Part shown: positions 40,981 to 50,283 of the stretch, one piece after another
Layout: each line of letters opens with the position of its first letter
How positions within the stretch are numbered: position 1 is the first letter of the stretch
Assembly (NCBI GenBank): GCA_026388255.1
Contig: JAPLKC010000096.1
Coordinates: 1 to 51,852 of the forward strand
Source: Pseudomonadota bacterium
Lineage (GTDB): Bacteria > Desulfobacterota > Syntrophorhabdia > Syntrophorhabdales > Syntrophorhabdaceae
Reading direction: 5' to 3'
DNA: 51,852 nt
Made by a program: the position numbers and the translations under genes
The notes under the pieces: generated by a model
What the model was told of the DNA's origin: nothing
What the model saw: only the letters and a program-made list of their open reading frames with translations
The model's database searches: none

Positions 40981-42587
40981 TATATTTTCCTCTCGTATCT
41001 CTGCCAGTATTTTTCCCTTATCTGCCGCTTAAGTATCTTCCCCTGGGGGTTCTTGGGCAGAGATTCGACAAATTCCACTGATCTCGGGGCTTTGTACCGG
41101 GCAAGGTGTTCCTTGCAGAAAGCGATGATTTCATCGCTCCCCACCTCTTGCCCTTCTTTCAAAGTCACCACTGCATGTACCCGCTCCACCCATCTCTCGT
41201 CGGGTACACCAATGACAGCAGCTTCCAACACTGCTTGGTGTCTGTAAAGGACTTCTTCAATTTCCCTGGGAAAGACATTCTCCCCGCCTGTGATGATCAT
41301 GTCTTTCTTCCTGTCCACGATATAGATGAAGCCTTTTTCGTCATAATAACCCATATCACCGGTATGGAGCCATCCATCGATCATAACATTATGTGTTTCA
41401 TCAGGCTTGCGCCAGTAGCCCATCATCACAGATTTGCTCTGTACCACAATTTCTCCCACCACGTGAGGCTTTACATCATTACCATCCTCATCCACAATTC
41501 TTGCATGGACCCAGATGCAAGGCTGCCCGCAGGAAGCAAGCACTTTTTGTTCTTCAGGAGACATATCCGGAACCTGATGGAATTCCAGTGAAAGAATGGC
41601 TATATCAGGCCCGGATTCTGACTGTCCGTAACCCTGTCCGAAAATCGGCCCGAATCGGGTAATGCCTTTCTGCAGAAGTTCTAACGGCATGGGGGAGGCT
41701 GCATACCATATCTGCTTGAGACTTGTCAGATTGTACTTATTAATGTCGGGCAAAGCCAGCATGCCTACAAGCTGAGTGGGAACAATATGTATATCCGTTG
41801 CCCGCTCATCCTGAATGGTCTGAAGGGTAGCTGCGGGATCAAAAGACCTCTGAGTCATTATCACGTTACTTGCACCCACATAAAAGAAGGCCCAGAAATG
41901 GGACCAGCCGCCGATATGGAACAGGGGCAGGATCATGACGTGTTTGTTGTTCGGTTGAAGACCCGCTGTGAGCACCTTGGTACGTGCCTCTTCCAGCTTA
42001 CGGAAATGGTTGTAGATTGCACCACGGGGAACACCGGTGGTTCCACTGGTATAAAAGATTACGAAGGGGTCGTCCTCTTCAACCTGTACATCCGGCTCTT
42101 CTTTTGAAAATGTTTCGATCAGTGTATTATAGGTAAGCATTCCCGGAACAATCCCCTCAAGGGAGATATAATGTCTCACCCCTTGCAGGCGGGGTCTCAA
42201 CTGATCAATTATTTCCACCAACTCCGGGCCTAAAAAAAGAACTTTGACCTCGGAATAATTAATTATATAATCGAGTTCATCTGCCTGCATCCTTGGGCTG
42301 AAGGGGGATACAATGAATCCGCCCTTCATTCCTGCCCCGTAGACGTCAGTATACTCGAGACAGTTCCAGGAAAGGATGCCTATACCATCACCCTTCTTGA
42401 GTCCCAGTTCCTGAAGTGCGTGGATGAGGCTATTCACGCGGATATTATATTGAGAAAAGCTAATCCTTTGAGCGCCGTATATAAACGCATTTCTGTCAGG
42501 GCGGAGAAGCGCATTTCTGTAAATAATGTCTGCATAGGTACCTATCGGGTATCGACTGAGCTCTTTGAGTATTAATGTTTCCGGCAT
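40980..42587 (-). CDS. Acyl-CoA ligase, AMP-forming (ANL superfamily)
   Basis: The 535-residue enzyme forms an acyl-CoA from a carboxylic acid, ATP and CoA. It has the ATP-binding loop FYTSGTTGVPRG near 190, GYGQSESG near 320, GWLHTGDMGYYDEKG, the hinge DRKKDMIITGGENVFPREIE and the catalytic Lys in NPQGKILKR near 523. The gene context (molybdenum hydroxylase, Liv importer, SDR) suggests an aromatic or alicyclic acid such as a hydroxybenzoate, but family sequence alone does not separate these from fatty acids. It follows the molybdopterin subunit gene by 64 bases on the same strand. Its end coincides with a MITE-like element. Confidence 0.88.
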   Translation of the reverse strand: MPETLILKELSRYPIGTYADIIYRNALLRPDRNAFIYGAQRISFSQYNIRVNSLIHALQELGLKKGDGIGILSWNCLEYTDVYGAGMKGGFIVSPFSPRMQADELDYIINYSEVKVLFLGPELVEIIDQLRPRLQGVRHYISLEGIVPGMLTYNTLIETFSKEEPDVQVEEDDPFVIFYTSGTTGVPRGAIYNHFRKLEEARTKVLTAGLQPNNKHVMILPLFHIGGWSHFWAFFYVGASNVIMTQRSFDPAATLQTIQDERATDIHIVPTQLVGMLALPDINKYNLTSLKQIWYAASPMPLELLQKGITRFGPIFGQGYGQSESGPDIAILSLEFHQVPDMSPEEQKVLASCGQPCIWVHARIVDEDGNDVKPHVVGEIVVQSKSVMMGYWRKPDETHNVMIDGWLHTGDMGYYDEKGFIYIVDRKKDMIITGGENVFPREIEEVLYRHQAVLEAAVIGVPDERWVERVHAVVTLKEGQEVGSDEIIAFCKEHLARYKAPRSVEFVESLPKNPQGKILKRQIREKYWQRYERKI

Positions 42588-42651
42588 CTGGACCTCCCGT
42601 GGAGCTTCCTCTTCTCACTCAATGTGTGAGCAGCAGAGCAGCCCTTTATTT

Positions 42652-44958
42652 CTACCATTTTCCTTTCTCTTTCAGCGCCCTCACTATCTTCTCCGGTGTA
42701 ACAGGAAGTTCCTTGAACCATATACCCGTGGCATCGTGGATGGCGCTGACAACTGAAGGAGGAGTGCTCACATGACTTCCTTCAGAAGCTTCCTTTGCCC
42801 CGAATGGACCGTCAGGGTCGTCAGTAATAATATCTATTACCTTTATGTCGGGTACATCGGTAGAGCGGGGCATCTTGTAATCAAGGAAGGTAGGGTTAAG
42901 CGTCTTGCCCCTGTTCATGATAAAATCTTCATAAATAGCCTGTCCCATACCCTGTACAGCACCGCCTTCGTTCTGGCTCTCAGCTCCGATGGGATTCAGC
43001 GGCCTCCCACAGTCGTGGGCAATCGTAAAATCGGTAACCGTAACATGTCCGGTCTCCATATCCACGCCGGCGCGGGTCGTCTGTGCGGTAAAACTGAAAG
43101 CCGTACCGGAATTGCCTCTACCCGTCTCGAAATCGAGCGGCTCGATTCCATAGCCTGAGTACCCCTTCCCCATAATAACGGCGCCGGAACCGGAATAACA
43201 AGCAATCTTGGCCAGTTGCTCAAAAGATATCTGTCTTGACAGATTGGATTTAAGACTAACTATTGAGTTCCTGATTTCAATCTCCTCCGGCTTCACCTTC
43301 CACAGGGGGCCCAGTATATCAAGGAGCTGTTTTCTTGCATCAGCAGCGGCTATTTGAACGGCCTGACCGGCAAGGACCGTTACGCGGCTCCCGTAACTTC
43401 CAGCATCAACAGGAGTATAGAACGAGTCAACCCGCTTAAAATCAATATCCTGGAGTTTTACCCCCAATTCCTCTGCAGCAATCATGGCAAGCACCGTGTC
43501 GGACCCCTGTCCGCAGTCAGTAGCGCCGGTGATCAGATTCACGGTACCGTCTTCGCATATTCTGACAATCGCTCCGCAGGATTGGTGGCCAAGCTGACGA
43601 GCCCCGCTCATATAAGCGGTGGCCGACATTCCCACTCCATAGGAGATGCTGCCGCTTTGTTTCGGGGCCTTGTCTTTTTCTGCCCAGAGCGGGTCTCCGG
43701 CAAGGGTCTGGATCGCTTCCTTAATCCCGCAGGTCTTAATGGTTATATCGTTGATTGTCCTGTACACTGTACCAGGTTCCGGATTGTCGATTGCATTGCG
43801 CATGCGGATATCCATTGGGTCAATACCGAGTTCCTCGGCCATCATTTCCATCTGGATCTCACAGGCAAAGCGTGTGTGTGTTACACCGTGACCCCGCATT
43901 GCAGCGCAAATAGGGTTATTTGTAAATGCCCTGTAGGCTTCATGCTTAAAGTTGGGAAGTTTATAAGGCAGGGGTGTGGCACATCCGGTAAGATACATGG
44001 TGAGGGGACTCACAGCGGTATAGCCGCCACCGTCAGCTACAACACGGCTTTGAATGGCAGTGATAAGTCCATCTTTTGTCATACCCATCTTGTTGTAAAC
44101 AAGCATGGAATGTCTCCTTTTGGAAACGGTCAGTTCCTCTTCCTGTGTGTAAACGAACTTAACCGGTTTCCCTGTCTTTTTAGAAAGCATTACTGCACAG
44201 AAATCACCGGCTACAGAGTCATTCTTTGTACCTCCGAAACCGCCGCCGATGAAAGGCTGGATCACCCTTATCTTTGACAGGGGAAGTCCGAAACAGGCTG
44301 CAAGGTGCCGGTAATGGAAGTAGGGGCTCTGCTTTGCCGCCCATACAGTAATGGAACCGGAAGGATCATACCAGGCCAGCGATGCAGGCGGTTCCAGATA
44401 GCCCTTTGTTGCCCTGGAGGTCCTGAAGCGATCTTCTTTAACCAGATATGATTCTGCAAAGGCTTTTTCCACGTCGCCGAAGTTCCAGTGGTACTCCACG
44501 CTCACATTATTGGGCCGATAACTATGGATAACCGGAGCACCTTCCTGCATTGCCTCCTCGGGGTCAAATACCCCCGGAAGTTCTTCATATTCCACATCTA
44601 TAAGATCACATGCCTCTTCAGCAATATCCTCATCGATGGCTGCAACACCGGCGACACCCTCCATATAATAACGAACCTTATCCATGGCTAATGGCGGTTC
44701 ATCTCTGGTGGTTGCCATGAAACCCCAGGTCCATCCGTTAAAATCTTTTGCAGTAACAACAGCTTTTACACCGGGAAGGCGTTCTGCCTTGCTCGTATCG
44801 ATGTTAACAATTTTTGCATGAGCATAGGGTGAGCGTACCACTTTACTCCAGAGCATGCCGGGCAGGGAATAGTCGGCAGCATACTTTGCCTGGCCCATAA
44901 CCTTTTCTCTGCCGTCAACCCTTGGGACACGTTTACCGATTACATTATATTCCTTCAT
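42652..44958 (-). CDS. Molybdenum hydroxylase large subunit (4-hydroxybenzoyl-CoA reductase alpha / xanthine dehydrogenase family)
   Basis: This 768-residue Mo-molybdopterin subunit opens with GKRVPRVDGREKVMGQAKYAADY. It has QPFIGGGFGGTKND near 210, AMRGHGVTHTRFACEIQ near 350, TGATDCGQGSDTVLAM near 460 and DGPFGAKEASEGSHV near 730, which contains the expected active-site Glu. The GAKE motif recalls 4-hydroxybenzoyl-CoA reductase more than xanthine oxidase. The reaction could be reductive dehydroxylation of an aromatic-CoA ester or hydroxylation of a heterocycle. It forms the catalytic subunit with the [2Fe-2S] and FAD subunits encoded just upstream; the start overlaps the [2Fe-2S] gene stop by four bases. 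Confidence 0.9.
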   Translation of the reverse strand: MKEYNVIGKRVPRVDGREKVMGQAKYAADYSLPGMLWSKVVRSPYAHAKIVNIDTSKAERLPGVKAVVTAKDFNGWTWGFMATTRDEPPLAMDKVRYYMEGVAGVAAIDEDIAEEACDLIDVEYEELPGVFDPEEAMQEGAPVIHSYRPNNVSVEYHWNFGDVEKAFAESYLVKEDRFRTSRATKGYLEPPASLAWYDPSGSITVWAAKQSPYFHYRHLAACFGLPLSKIRVIQPFIGGGFGGTKNDSVAGDFCAVMLSKKTGKPVKFVYTQEEELTVSKRRHSMLVYNKMGMTKDGLITAIQSRVVADGGGYTAVSPLTMYLTGCATPLPYKLPNFKHEAYRAFTNNPICAAMRGHGVTHTRFACEIQMEMMAEELGIDPMDIRMRNAIDNPEPGTVYRTINDITIKTCGIKEAIQTLAGDPLWAEKDKAPKQSGSISYGVGMSATAYMSGARQLGHQSCGAIVRICEDGTVNLITGATDCGQGSDTVLAMIAAEELGVKLQDIDFKRVDSFYTPVDAGSYGSRVTVLAGQAVQIAAADARKQLLDILGPLWKVKPEEIEIRNSIVSLKSNLSRQISFEQLAKIACYSGSGAVIMGKGYSGYGIEPLDFETGRGNSGTAFSFTAQTTRAGVDMETGHVTVTDFTIAHDCGRPLNPIGAESQNEGGAVQGMGQAIYEDFIMNRGKTLNPTFLDYKMPRSTDVPDIKVIDIITDDPDGPFGAKEASEGSHVSTPPSVVSAIHDATGIWFKELPVTPEKIVRALKEKGKW

Positions 44959-45446
44959 ACCTCACCCCCGCCTTGCCGAACCTTCTCGGCAGCTACTTTC
45001 ACCGACTCGATAATCTTGGTGTAGCCTGTACAGCGGCAAAAATTGCCTTCCAATCCTTTGCGTATCTCTTCATCGGTAGGGTTATTATTCGCATCAAGGA
45101 GCACCTTTGCGGAAAGGATCATGCCGGGAGTGCAAAAGCCGCACTGCATGCCGCCCATTTCAAGAAACGCCTCCTGTATCGGGTGAAGTGTCGCCCCATC
45201 GGCAAGGCCTTCTATAGTTGTAATCTCTTTGCCGTCGGCTTCCGCTGCCAATACCAGACAGGCGTTAACCGCCTTGCCTTCCATGATTACCGTGCAGGCC
45301 CCGCATTCTCCTGCATTGCAGCCTTCCTTTGTTCCTGTTAATCCCAAATCATCCCGTAAGATTTCAAGGAGTGTTGACCATGGTTTAACCTGGAGTTCAT
45401 AATCTCTTTTGTTAACGATTATATATATATGTTCCATCTGTTCCAT
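44955..45446 (-). CDS. Molybdenum hydroxylase [2Fe-2S] subunit
   Basis: The 163-residue protein carries the plant-ferredoxin cluster motif CNAGECGACTV with a fourth Cys 11 residues on, and the second, all-alpha cluster domain with MQCGFCTPG and NFCRCTGY. It passes electrons between the Mo centre and FAD. The start at 45446 is set by an AAGGAGG ribosome site 5 bases upstream; the longer frame has no such site. The gene begins 10 bases after the frameshift-corrected stop of the FAD subunit gene and overlaps the large subunit gene by ATGA, so the three are one operon in the order FAD, [2Fe-2S], Mo. Confidence 0.95.
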   Translation of the reverse strand: MEQMEHIYIIVNKRDYELQVKPWSTLLEILRDDLGLTGTKEGCNAGECGACTVIMEGKAVNACLVLAAEADGKEITTIEGLADGATLHPIQEAFLEMGGMQCGFCTPGMILSAKVLLDANNNPTDEEIRKGLEGNFCRCTGYTKIIESVKVAAEKVRQGGGEV

Positions 45447-45456
45447 CGCTTCCTCC

Positions 45457-46304
45457 TTACCGAACAAGGACCTGCTTAAGAGCACGTTTCGTCAGGATAT
45501 ACACCATATCGCAACGGTATTCAGCCGATGCCCGATGGTCATCTATGGGATTGCACTCTGTAACGGCTGTCCGGGCTGCCTCTTCAATGATTTCAAGCGT
45601 TGGTTTCTGACCCCGGAGAACAGCTTCAGCCTTTCTCCAATCCTGATATCTTTACATATACCATCAACATATGCACCATGGGCAGCTACACCCACAATCG
45701 CCAAATCCATTGAGTGCCGTGGTGCAAGCTTCAGATAAACCCCGCGGCTCCTCGGGGGCGACTTTGGAACTACGATTTCAAGGAGCATTTCCTCTTTTTC
45801 AAGGATTGTTTCGCAGGGGCCGGTAAAGAATTGATCAATGGGAACTATACATTCTCCCTTTGGACCTTTAATCTTTACAAATGCCTCAAGCGTCAGCAGC
45901 GCCGGGGCGCTGTCGGCAGAGGGGACAGCATTGCAGATATTGCCGGCAAAGGTTCCCCTGTTCCTTATTTGAGGAGCGGCCATACCCGATGCAGCCTGTG
46001 CGATGGATGGAAAGTGTTCCCGGATAACAGGCGACTGCTCTATGGCGCTGATTGTGGTCAGAGGGCCGATCCTCAGACCGGACTGCTCATCATAGGAAAT
46101 AGCGTTCAGTCCCTTTATTGCTTTCAAGTCAATCAAATGTCGAGGTACATTAATCGCCCGTTGTTTTAACTGTGGAATCAGATCAGTGCCGCCGGCAAGG
46201 AGCCTTGCCGTCCCTTTGTGCTCGTTTAGAAGCGCTAAGGCATCATCAAGTGTCTTCGGCATAACGTAATCAAATCTTGGCAATTTTCGGTAAAACACAG
46301 CCAT
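45457..46304 (-). CDS. Molybdenum hydroxylase FAD subunit, frameshifted near the C-terminus
   Basis: The FAD-binding domain (CoxM/HcrB family) is clear: LLAGGTDLIPQLKQR near residue 36, LIDLKAIKGL, and RNRGTFAGNICNAVPSAD near 114. As written the frame ends at 45543 after 253 residues, with an atypical tail following KDIRIGERL. Adding one base in the AAA run at 45632-45634 restores EAVLRGQKPTLEIIEEAA, then CNPIDDHRASAEYR, the normal family ending, and moves the stop to 45457, about 282 residues. That stop is just before the [2Fe-2S] gene. So this is a sequencing error or a recent inactivating deletion. The 4Fe-4S insert of true HcrB is not apparent. Confidence 0.85.
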
Positions 46305-46352
46305 GATAGACTCCTTTAAAAATATATTTGACCGGCATAAATTTATAACATA

Positions 46353-46496
46353 AGACCTTTGTAAAACTCCACAAACACCGTCATACCGGCAAACACCGGT
46401 ATTTTCTCTTGCGCAGGCAACATCCAGTGAATTTAAATAGTTCTGGACTCCTGCTTTCGCAGGGGTGACGGTTTTTTAGAGTTTTGCAAAGGTCTT
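46353..46496. mobile_element. MITE-like element with AAGACCTTTG ends
   Basis: The left end AAGACCTTTGTAAAACTC and the reverse complement of the right end AAGACCTTTGCAAAACTC match over about 35 bases, including ACCGTCA further in. The interior holds ACACCGGTAT and a CTCCTGCTTTCGCAGG hairpin of a type widespread in bacterial intergenic repeats. There is no coding capacity. A related, decayed copy lies at 31977-32281. Confidence 0.7.
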
Positions 46497-46513
46497 CTTA
46501 ACTTTATACTTCC

Positions 46514-46566
46514 AGGCTGCCCTCCAGAACATTTAGAGGAAGGAGGATGCTTCTTTCGGGCAGCCT
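46514..46566 (-). terminator. Hairpin downstream of substrate-binding protein gene
   Basis: AGGCTGCCC (46514-46522) pairs perfectly with GGGCAGCCT (46558-46566) around a 35-base loop, 24 bases past the stop codon. There is no T-tract, so it may weaken read-through or stabilise the transporter mRNA rather than fully terminate. Confidence 0.4.
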
Positions 46567-46590
46567 GTACTGCTTGCCTCTATAAAAAAT

Positions 46591-47814
46591 TTACTTTGCT
46601 TTCTTCGGCCATTCAGGTTTCGGGAATTCAGGTTTTGCTGTACGTTTTTTTCCTGTATCTATAATTTCCCAGGCGCCATTTTGCCACTGACCTATATGAC
46701 CGGGGAAAGTCATATTGAAATGTATTTTATCAAATTTCATAGGTCCCATAGCTGTATCAAATGTCTTTGTTGCCATGACATCCCGTATCTTGGTCTGATC
46801 CAGAGTCCCTGCCTCTTCAATCGCTTTTTCAAAGAACTGCATTGAAGAATAATAAATCAGTTGTCCCCAGTACTCGATGCCTTTGTATTTGCTCATTAAT
46901 TTTTCAGCAAGTATTTTAGCACCGGGAGAGGTTTTTTCATTCCAGGCACCGCCGCCCATAATACCTTCAACACCGGCTGCAGTAAAGGCGTCTCTATACT
47001 GTGTCAGCATGGGTCCCACAGTTAAAAAGAAAGCTTTGGGATTGAAACCGGCTTCTATTGTCTGCCCTGTAACAAGAAAGGCTTCGTCAGGATAGAGAAA
47101 ACCTAAAAATGCATCAACATTTGCTGACTTGGCTTCTTTGATCAATGGGGTAAGATCCTTTGTTCCATGGGGGAAGCTTTTCGCTGATACGATTTTGATT
47201 CCCTTTTTCTTGAATTCCTTAAGCGCCATATCGCGGTACTCTATCCCATGAAGATCTTGGATGTATATGATCGCTGCCGTTTTTACTTTGTTTTCAGCAA
47301 GAATTTCCGCAAGCTGCGGCATCTGCGTTTCTGCCGTGTTGAGCACCGTGAAGACGTAAGGCAGTTTGGGCATAATTTCTTTAAGTTTTATGCATCCACC
47401 GGCATTCCCAAGAAGTATATATTTATATTTGTTGGCAACCGGTGCTGCCGCATAGAGCATTGCCGTGCCCCAGGGGGCAAGTACAAAATCAACTTTATCT
47501 TCTAAAATAACCTTCTCCATCAGTTTTGTCATGGTACCAACATCGCTTTTATCGTCATATTTGATAAGTTCAATAGGTAATTTCTTACCGTATTCCTTTA
47601 CGTATATTCCTCCTTTTGCGTTAACTTCCTCAAGCCATATATCGTAGGAAGCTCCGGTTGTTGCTGCTACAGAGGCGGATAACATGCCTGAGAGTGAAGT
47701 AACCCAGCCTATACGTATCTTATCCTTAGGCTGCGCCGCGCTGACATCAGCAATTAATAAAAATACGACAACCGGAATAAATACCAGTAAAGCAAAAAAC
47801 ACCTTTTTCTTCAT
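46591..47814 (-). CDS. Liv-type ABC transporter substrate-binding protein
   Basis: The 407-residue periplasmic protein has a signal peptide of about 25 residues (MKKKVFFALLVFIPVVVFLLIADVSA). The mature part shows IRIGWVTSLSGMLSASVA and YDDKSDVGTMTKLMEKVI, followed by APWGTAMLYAAAPVANKYK, typical of type I LivJ-like binding proteins (Peripla_BP_6). The C-terminus is rich in Lys-Pro (KPEFPKPEWPKKAK). It should capture a carboxylate, possibly aromatic, for the LivFGM system encoded upstream on the same strand. The start at 47814 is set by an AAGGAGGG ribosome site. Confidence 0.9.
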   Translation of the reverse strand: MKKKVFFALLVFIPVVVFLLIADVSAAQPKDKIRIGWVTSLSGMLSASVAATTGASYDIWLEEVNAKGGIYVKEYGKKLPIELIKYDDKSDVGTMTKLMEKVILEDKVDFVLAPWGTAMLYAAAPVANKYKYILLGNAGGCIKLKEIMPKLPYVFTVLNTAETQMPQLAEILAENKVKTAAIIYIQDLHGIEYRDMALKEFKKKGIKIVSAKSFPHGTKDLTPLIKEAKSANVDAFLGFLYPDEAFLVTGQTIEAGFNPKAFFLTVGPMLTQYRDAFTAAGVEGIMGGGAWNEKTSPGAKILAEKLMSKYKGIEYWGQLIYYSSMQFFEKAIEEAGTLDQTKIRDVMATKTFDTAMGPMKFDKIHFNMTFPGHIGQWQNGAWEIIDTGKKRTAKPEFPKPEWPKKAK

Positions 47815-47921
47815 TGTATACCCTCCTTTTTTTGATTTTGGTTCCAATAACACTTCTTGCCTGTATCATATACACCCCCTGGCGAAAGATTCATGCCCGG
47901 GTGAATATTTCTTTTTGCCTG

Positions 47922-48683
47922 TTAAGGATTTTCAGACTCCTTGATCAAATCGACAAGTATTTCTTCAAATTCCGCCAGATACTCCGCCTTGCTCTCATGA
48001 AAAACCATCTTTATCTCCCGCAGATTTTGCGCCACAGTTTGCAGCCATTGATAGGGAATGGAAACCAATACAGTGTTCGGCTCAAACAACTCTCTTCCAT
48101 TCATGCCATGAATCATTTCAGGTATAAGGTAATTCATTTTACCGCTCTCAAAAGGATAAATGTAAATCCATGAGCATCCCATGAAAATAGTAGTTTTTGA
48201 GTAATAGGGCTCACCCGTTGAATAGGTCATTGCTCTCATTACAATCTCTGCCTGTTTGGTTGTCGCAGTGACGATTAGGACATCCGGCTCGAATGTTAAT
48301 TTGTCTATGGGGGCAAATGCCACGTAATTAACTATACCCTTAGACAATCTTGGAACATGATGATAAAAGTTGTGGTTAACCCTTGCTTCCTGAACCATGC
48401 CCAATCTGGGTCCGATTTGCCCGGCTTCGGCAAAGGGTTCCATATCCGTCATGCCCAACAATATCTTGCCCACACAGGTCTCATTATTCTCTCTGCTGAA
48501 ATAAAAGGGTGCATCTGCAAATTGTGCTTCTTTCAGCATTTCACAGAATGCGAGATTCTTGTCCAGCGACAACTGTTCCATCCCTTCGGGCTTGAAAAAC
48601 AAGTACTTGACGCCTACCGGCGGCCTCTCAAGATTAAGCCTGCCGAAACCGGATAAGTCTGTTTGAAGAGGTCTTATCTTCAT
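47922..48683 (-). CDS. DUF169 family protein
   Basis: The 253-residue protein is recognised as DUF169 by PPVGVKYLF near the start, the conserved Cys regions (FCEMLKEAQ; ETCVGKILLGM) and a central APIDKLTFEPDVLIVTATTKQA. The function of the family is unknown. Members are common in anaerobes and often accompany aromatic or redox enzyme genes, and the Cys and His residues could bind metal. It lies between the SDR and substrate-binding protein genes on the same strand, with a CAGGAGG ribosome site, so it is probably part of the same operon. Confidence 0.82.
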   Translation of the reverse strand: MKIRPLQTDLSGFGRLNLERPPVGVKYLFFKPEGMEQLSLDKNLAFCEMLKEAQFADAPFYFSRENNETCVGKILLGMTDMEPFAEAGQIGPRLGMVQEARVNHNFYHHVPRLSKGIVNYVAFAPIDKLTFEPDVLIVTATTKQAEIVMRAMTYSTGEPYYSKTTIFMGCSWIYIYPFESGKMNYLIPEMIHGMNGRELFEPNTVLVSIPYQWLQTVAQNLREIKMVFHESKAEYLAEFEEILVDLIKESENP

Positions 48684-48728
48684 TGTATTCCTCCTGTCGT
48701 TCGTTTGGGTTGCTGCATATCGGTCTTC

Positions 48729-49553
48729 CTATTCGGTTACACCCCACTTCACACCGGACATGGTTAGCGCCGCTCCGGCAACATCAACGTTCGCCGCCCC
48801 TCCGTCGATTAACAGAACGGAGCCGGTCATAAAGGATGAGTCATCGCTCGCCAGGTAAGCGCAAATACCCGGGATCTCTTCGGGATTGGCAAAACGACGC
48901 AGAGGCATACCTGATGATACAAGGTCCAGTACTCCATCCACATCCTTTCCGAGGGCATTGGCAAGAGGACTAAGCGAGTTCTCAATCATAGCCGTCCTCA
49001 CACCGCCGGGACAAACCGCATTGCACCGGACATTGAACGGACCGTAGTCCGTAGCGGCCTGCTGAGTAAGCATGATAAGACCTGCCTTAGATGAACAGTA
49101 GGCGGGCATGCCGGGCAAACAGCGCACTCCGCCAAGGGAAGAGATATTGATTATAGATCCGCCGCCTGCCTTGATCATATGTGGTATTGAAGCCTTCATG
49201 AGCAGGAATGGACCGGTCAAATTCACGTCGAGGACTTTGCGCCAGACGTCGGGATCAATATCAACAACGGTCCCTCCGGGATCGATTCCCGCGTTGTTTA
49301 TGAGGACATCAATTTTCCCTCCGAAGGTAAGCGTTTTCTCGACCATTTGTTGTGCATCTTCATATTTCGATACGTCCCCGGGGCAGGTTGCCACCGTACC
49401 CGCAGGGAGTGAACGGGCCACATTATCAAGCATCTCCTGACGACGGCCCGTAATACAGACCTTTGCACCCTCGCGGACAAACCGTTCTGCGATTGCCGTA
49501 CCGATGCCGGTTCCTCCTCCGGTAATAAGCACCACTTTTCCTTCCAATTTCAT
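48729..49553 (-). CDS. Short-chain dehydrogenase/reductase
   Basis: This 274-residue classical SDR has the cofactor-binding TGGGTGIG (11-18), the structural NNAG near 88, the catalytic Ser in INISSLGG near 140 and YCSSK near 155. The CPGGVRTAM loop and SFMTGSVLLIDGG end are typical. It oxidises or reduces an alcohol/ketone, probably with NAD(H), since Arg residues in TGRR follow the second strand in a way that could also accept NADP. In this cluster it could act on a CoA-ester intermediate of ring degradation. An AAGGAGG ribosome site precedes the ATG. Confidence 0.92.
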   Translation of the reverse strand: MKLEGKVVLITGGGTGIGTAIAERFVREGAKVCITGRRQEMLDNVARSLPAGTVATCPGDVSKYEDAQQMVEKTLTFGGKIDVLINNAGIDPGGTVVDIDPDVWRKVLDVNLTGPFLLMKASIPHMIKAGGGSIINISSLGGVRCLPGMPAYCSSKAGLIMLTQQAATDYGPFNVRCNAVCPGGVRTAMIENSLSPLANALGKDVDGVLDLVSSGMPLRRFANPEEIPGICAYLASDDSSFMTGSVLLIDGGAANVDVAGAALTMSGVKWGVTE

Positions 49554-49574
49554 ATTATTGCCTCCTTATAAATT

Positions 49575-50279
49575 TCATAGTCCCAGATAAGCCTTTCTCA
49601 CATGGTCTTGCTCAATAAGATCACAGCACTTTCCTGTGAGAACGAGATGCCCGTTCTCCATTACACAGGCGCGATCACTCATTTCGAGCGCCTGCTTTAC
49701 GTTCTGCTCGATAAGCAGGACCGTAATCCCCTGAGTGGGTAATAGCTTGATCACCTTGAATATCTCCGATACCGCCTTGGGCGCCAGACCGTACGAAGGT
49801 TCATCGAGCATGAGAAGCTTGGGTCTGGACATAAGTCCGCGACCAATTGCTACCATCTGCTTCTCGCCGCCGCTCAATGTGCTAACGATCTGGGAAGCCC
49901 TCTCTTCAAGCCTCGGGAATATCTCGTAAACATCCTTAAGAGTCTCTCTTCTATGCTTCCAGGCATTACGTTGATATGCACCCATCTCCAGGTTTTCAAG
50001 CACGGACATGTCAGGAAAAAGTCTTCCCTCCTGAGGGACCTGCAACAGACCCTGTTCTACAATGGAGGCAGCGGAATCACGGTTTATTCTCCTGCCCTGA
50101 AACTCGATTGTCCCCGATGAGGACTTTACAATACCCGATATGGTATTGAGCAGAGTCGTCTTGCCGGCTCCATTTGCGCCGACAAGGGCAACGATCTCCC
50201 CTTCCTTAACCTCGAAACTCACATTCCACAGGGCCTGTATCTTACGATAAAAGGTGTTTACGTTATTAATGGCAAGCAT
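49575..50279 (-). CDS. livF: Branched-chain-type ABC transporter ATPase LivF
   Basis: The 234-residue ABC ATPase has Walker A GANGAGKTT, signature LSGGEKQMVAIGRGL and Walker B LLMLDEPSYGLAP. The absence of the long insert and the compact size mark it as LivF. The start at 50279 (MLAINNVNTFYRK) is chosen because GGGAG lies 9 bases before it and it removes an atypical N-terminal extension. It follows livG by four bases. With LivG it powers the importer whose permease is encoded by livM and, presumably, livH beyond the right edge. Confidence 0.95.
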   Translation of the reverse strand: MLAINNVNTFYRKIQALWNVSFEVKEGEIVALVGANGAGKTTLLNTISGIVKSSSGTIEFQGRRINRDSAASIVEQGLLQVPQEGRLFPDMSVLENLEMGAYQRNAWKHRRETLKDVYEIFPRLEERASQIVSTLSGGEKQMVAIGRGLMSRPKLLMLDEPSYGLAPKAVSEIFKVIKLLPTQGITVLLIEQNVKQALEMSDRACVMENGHLVLTGKCCDLIEQDHVRKAYLGL

Positions 50280-50283
50280 AGTG

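Larger units (their letters stand above)
46305..46590. other. Spacer with MITE between Mo-hydroxylase and substrate-binding protein genes
   Basis: No gene is present. The spacer contains a 144-base MITE-like element and a hairpin after the substrate-binding protein gene. The first Mo-hydroxylase gene starts at 46304 with an AAAGGAG ribosome site, so it is either read through from the transporter genes or has its own promoter here; I see no strong one. Confidence 0.5.

Noticed and set aside
43354-44277. 307-codon plus-strand frame opposite the Mo-hydroxylase large subunit
   Set aside because: The minus strand encodes a full-length family protein; the plus frame has no motif or ribosome site.
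45620-45645. Programmed ribosomal frameshift in the FAD subunit gene
   Set aside because: There is no slippery heptamer or downstream stimulatory hairpin; a base-call error or deletion in a short A run is simpler.
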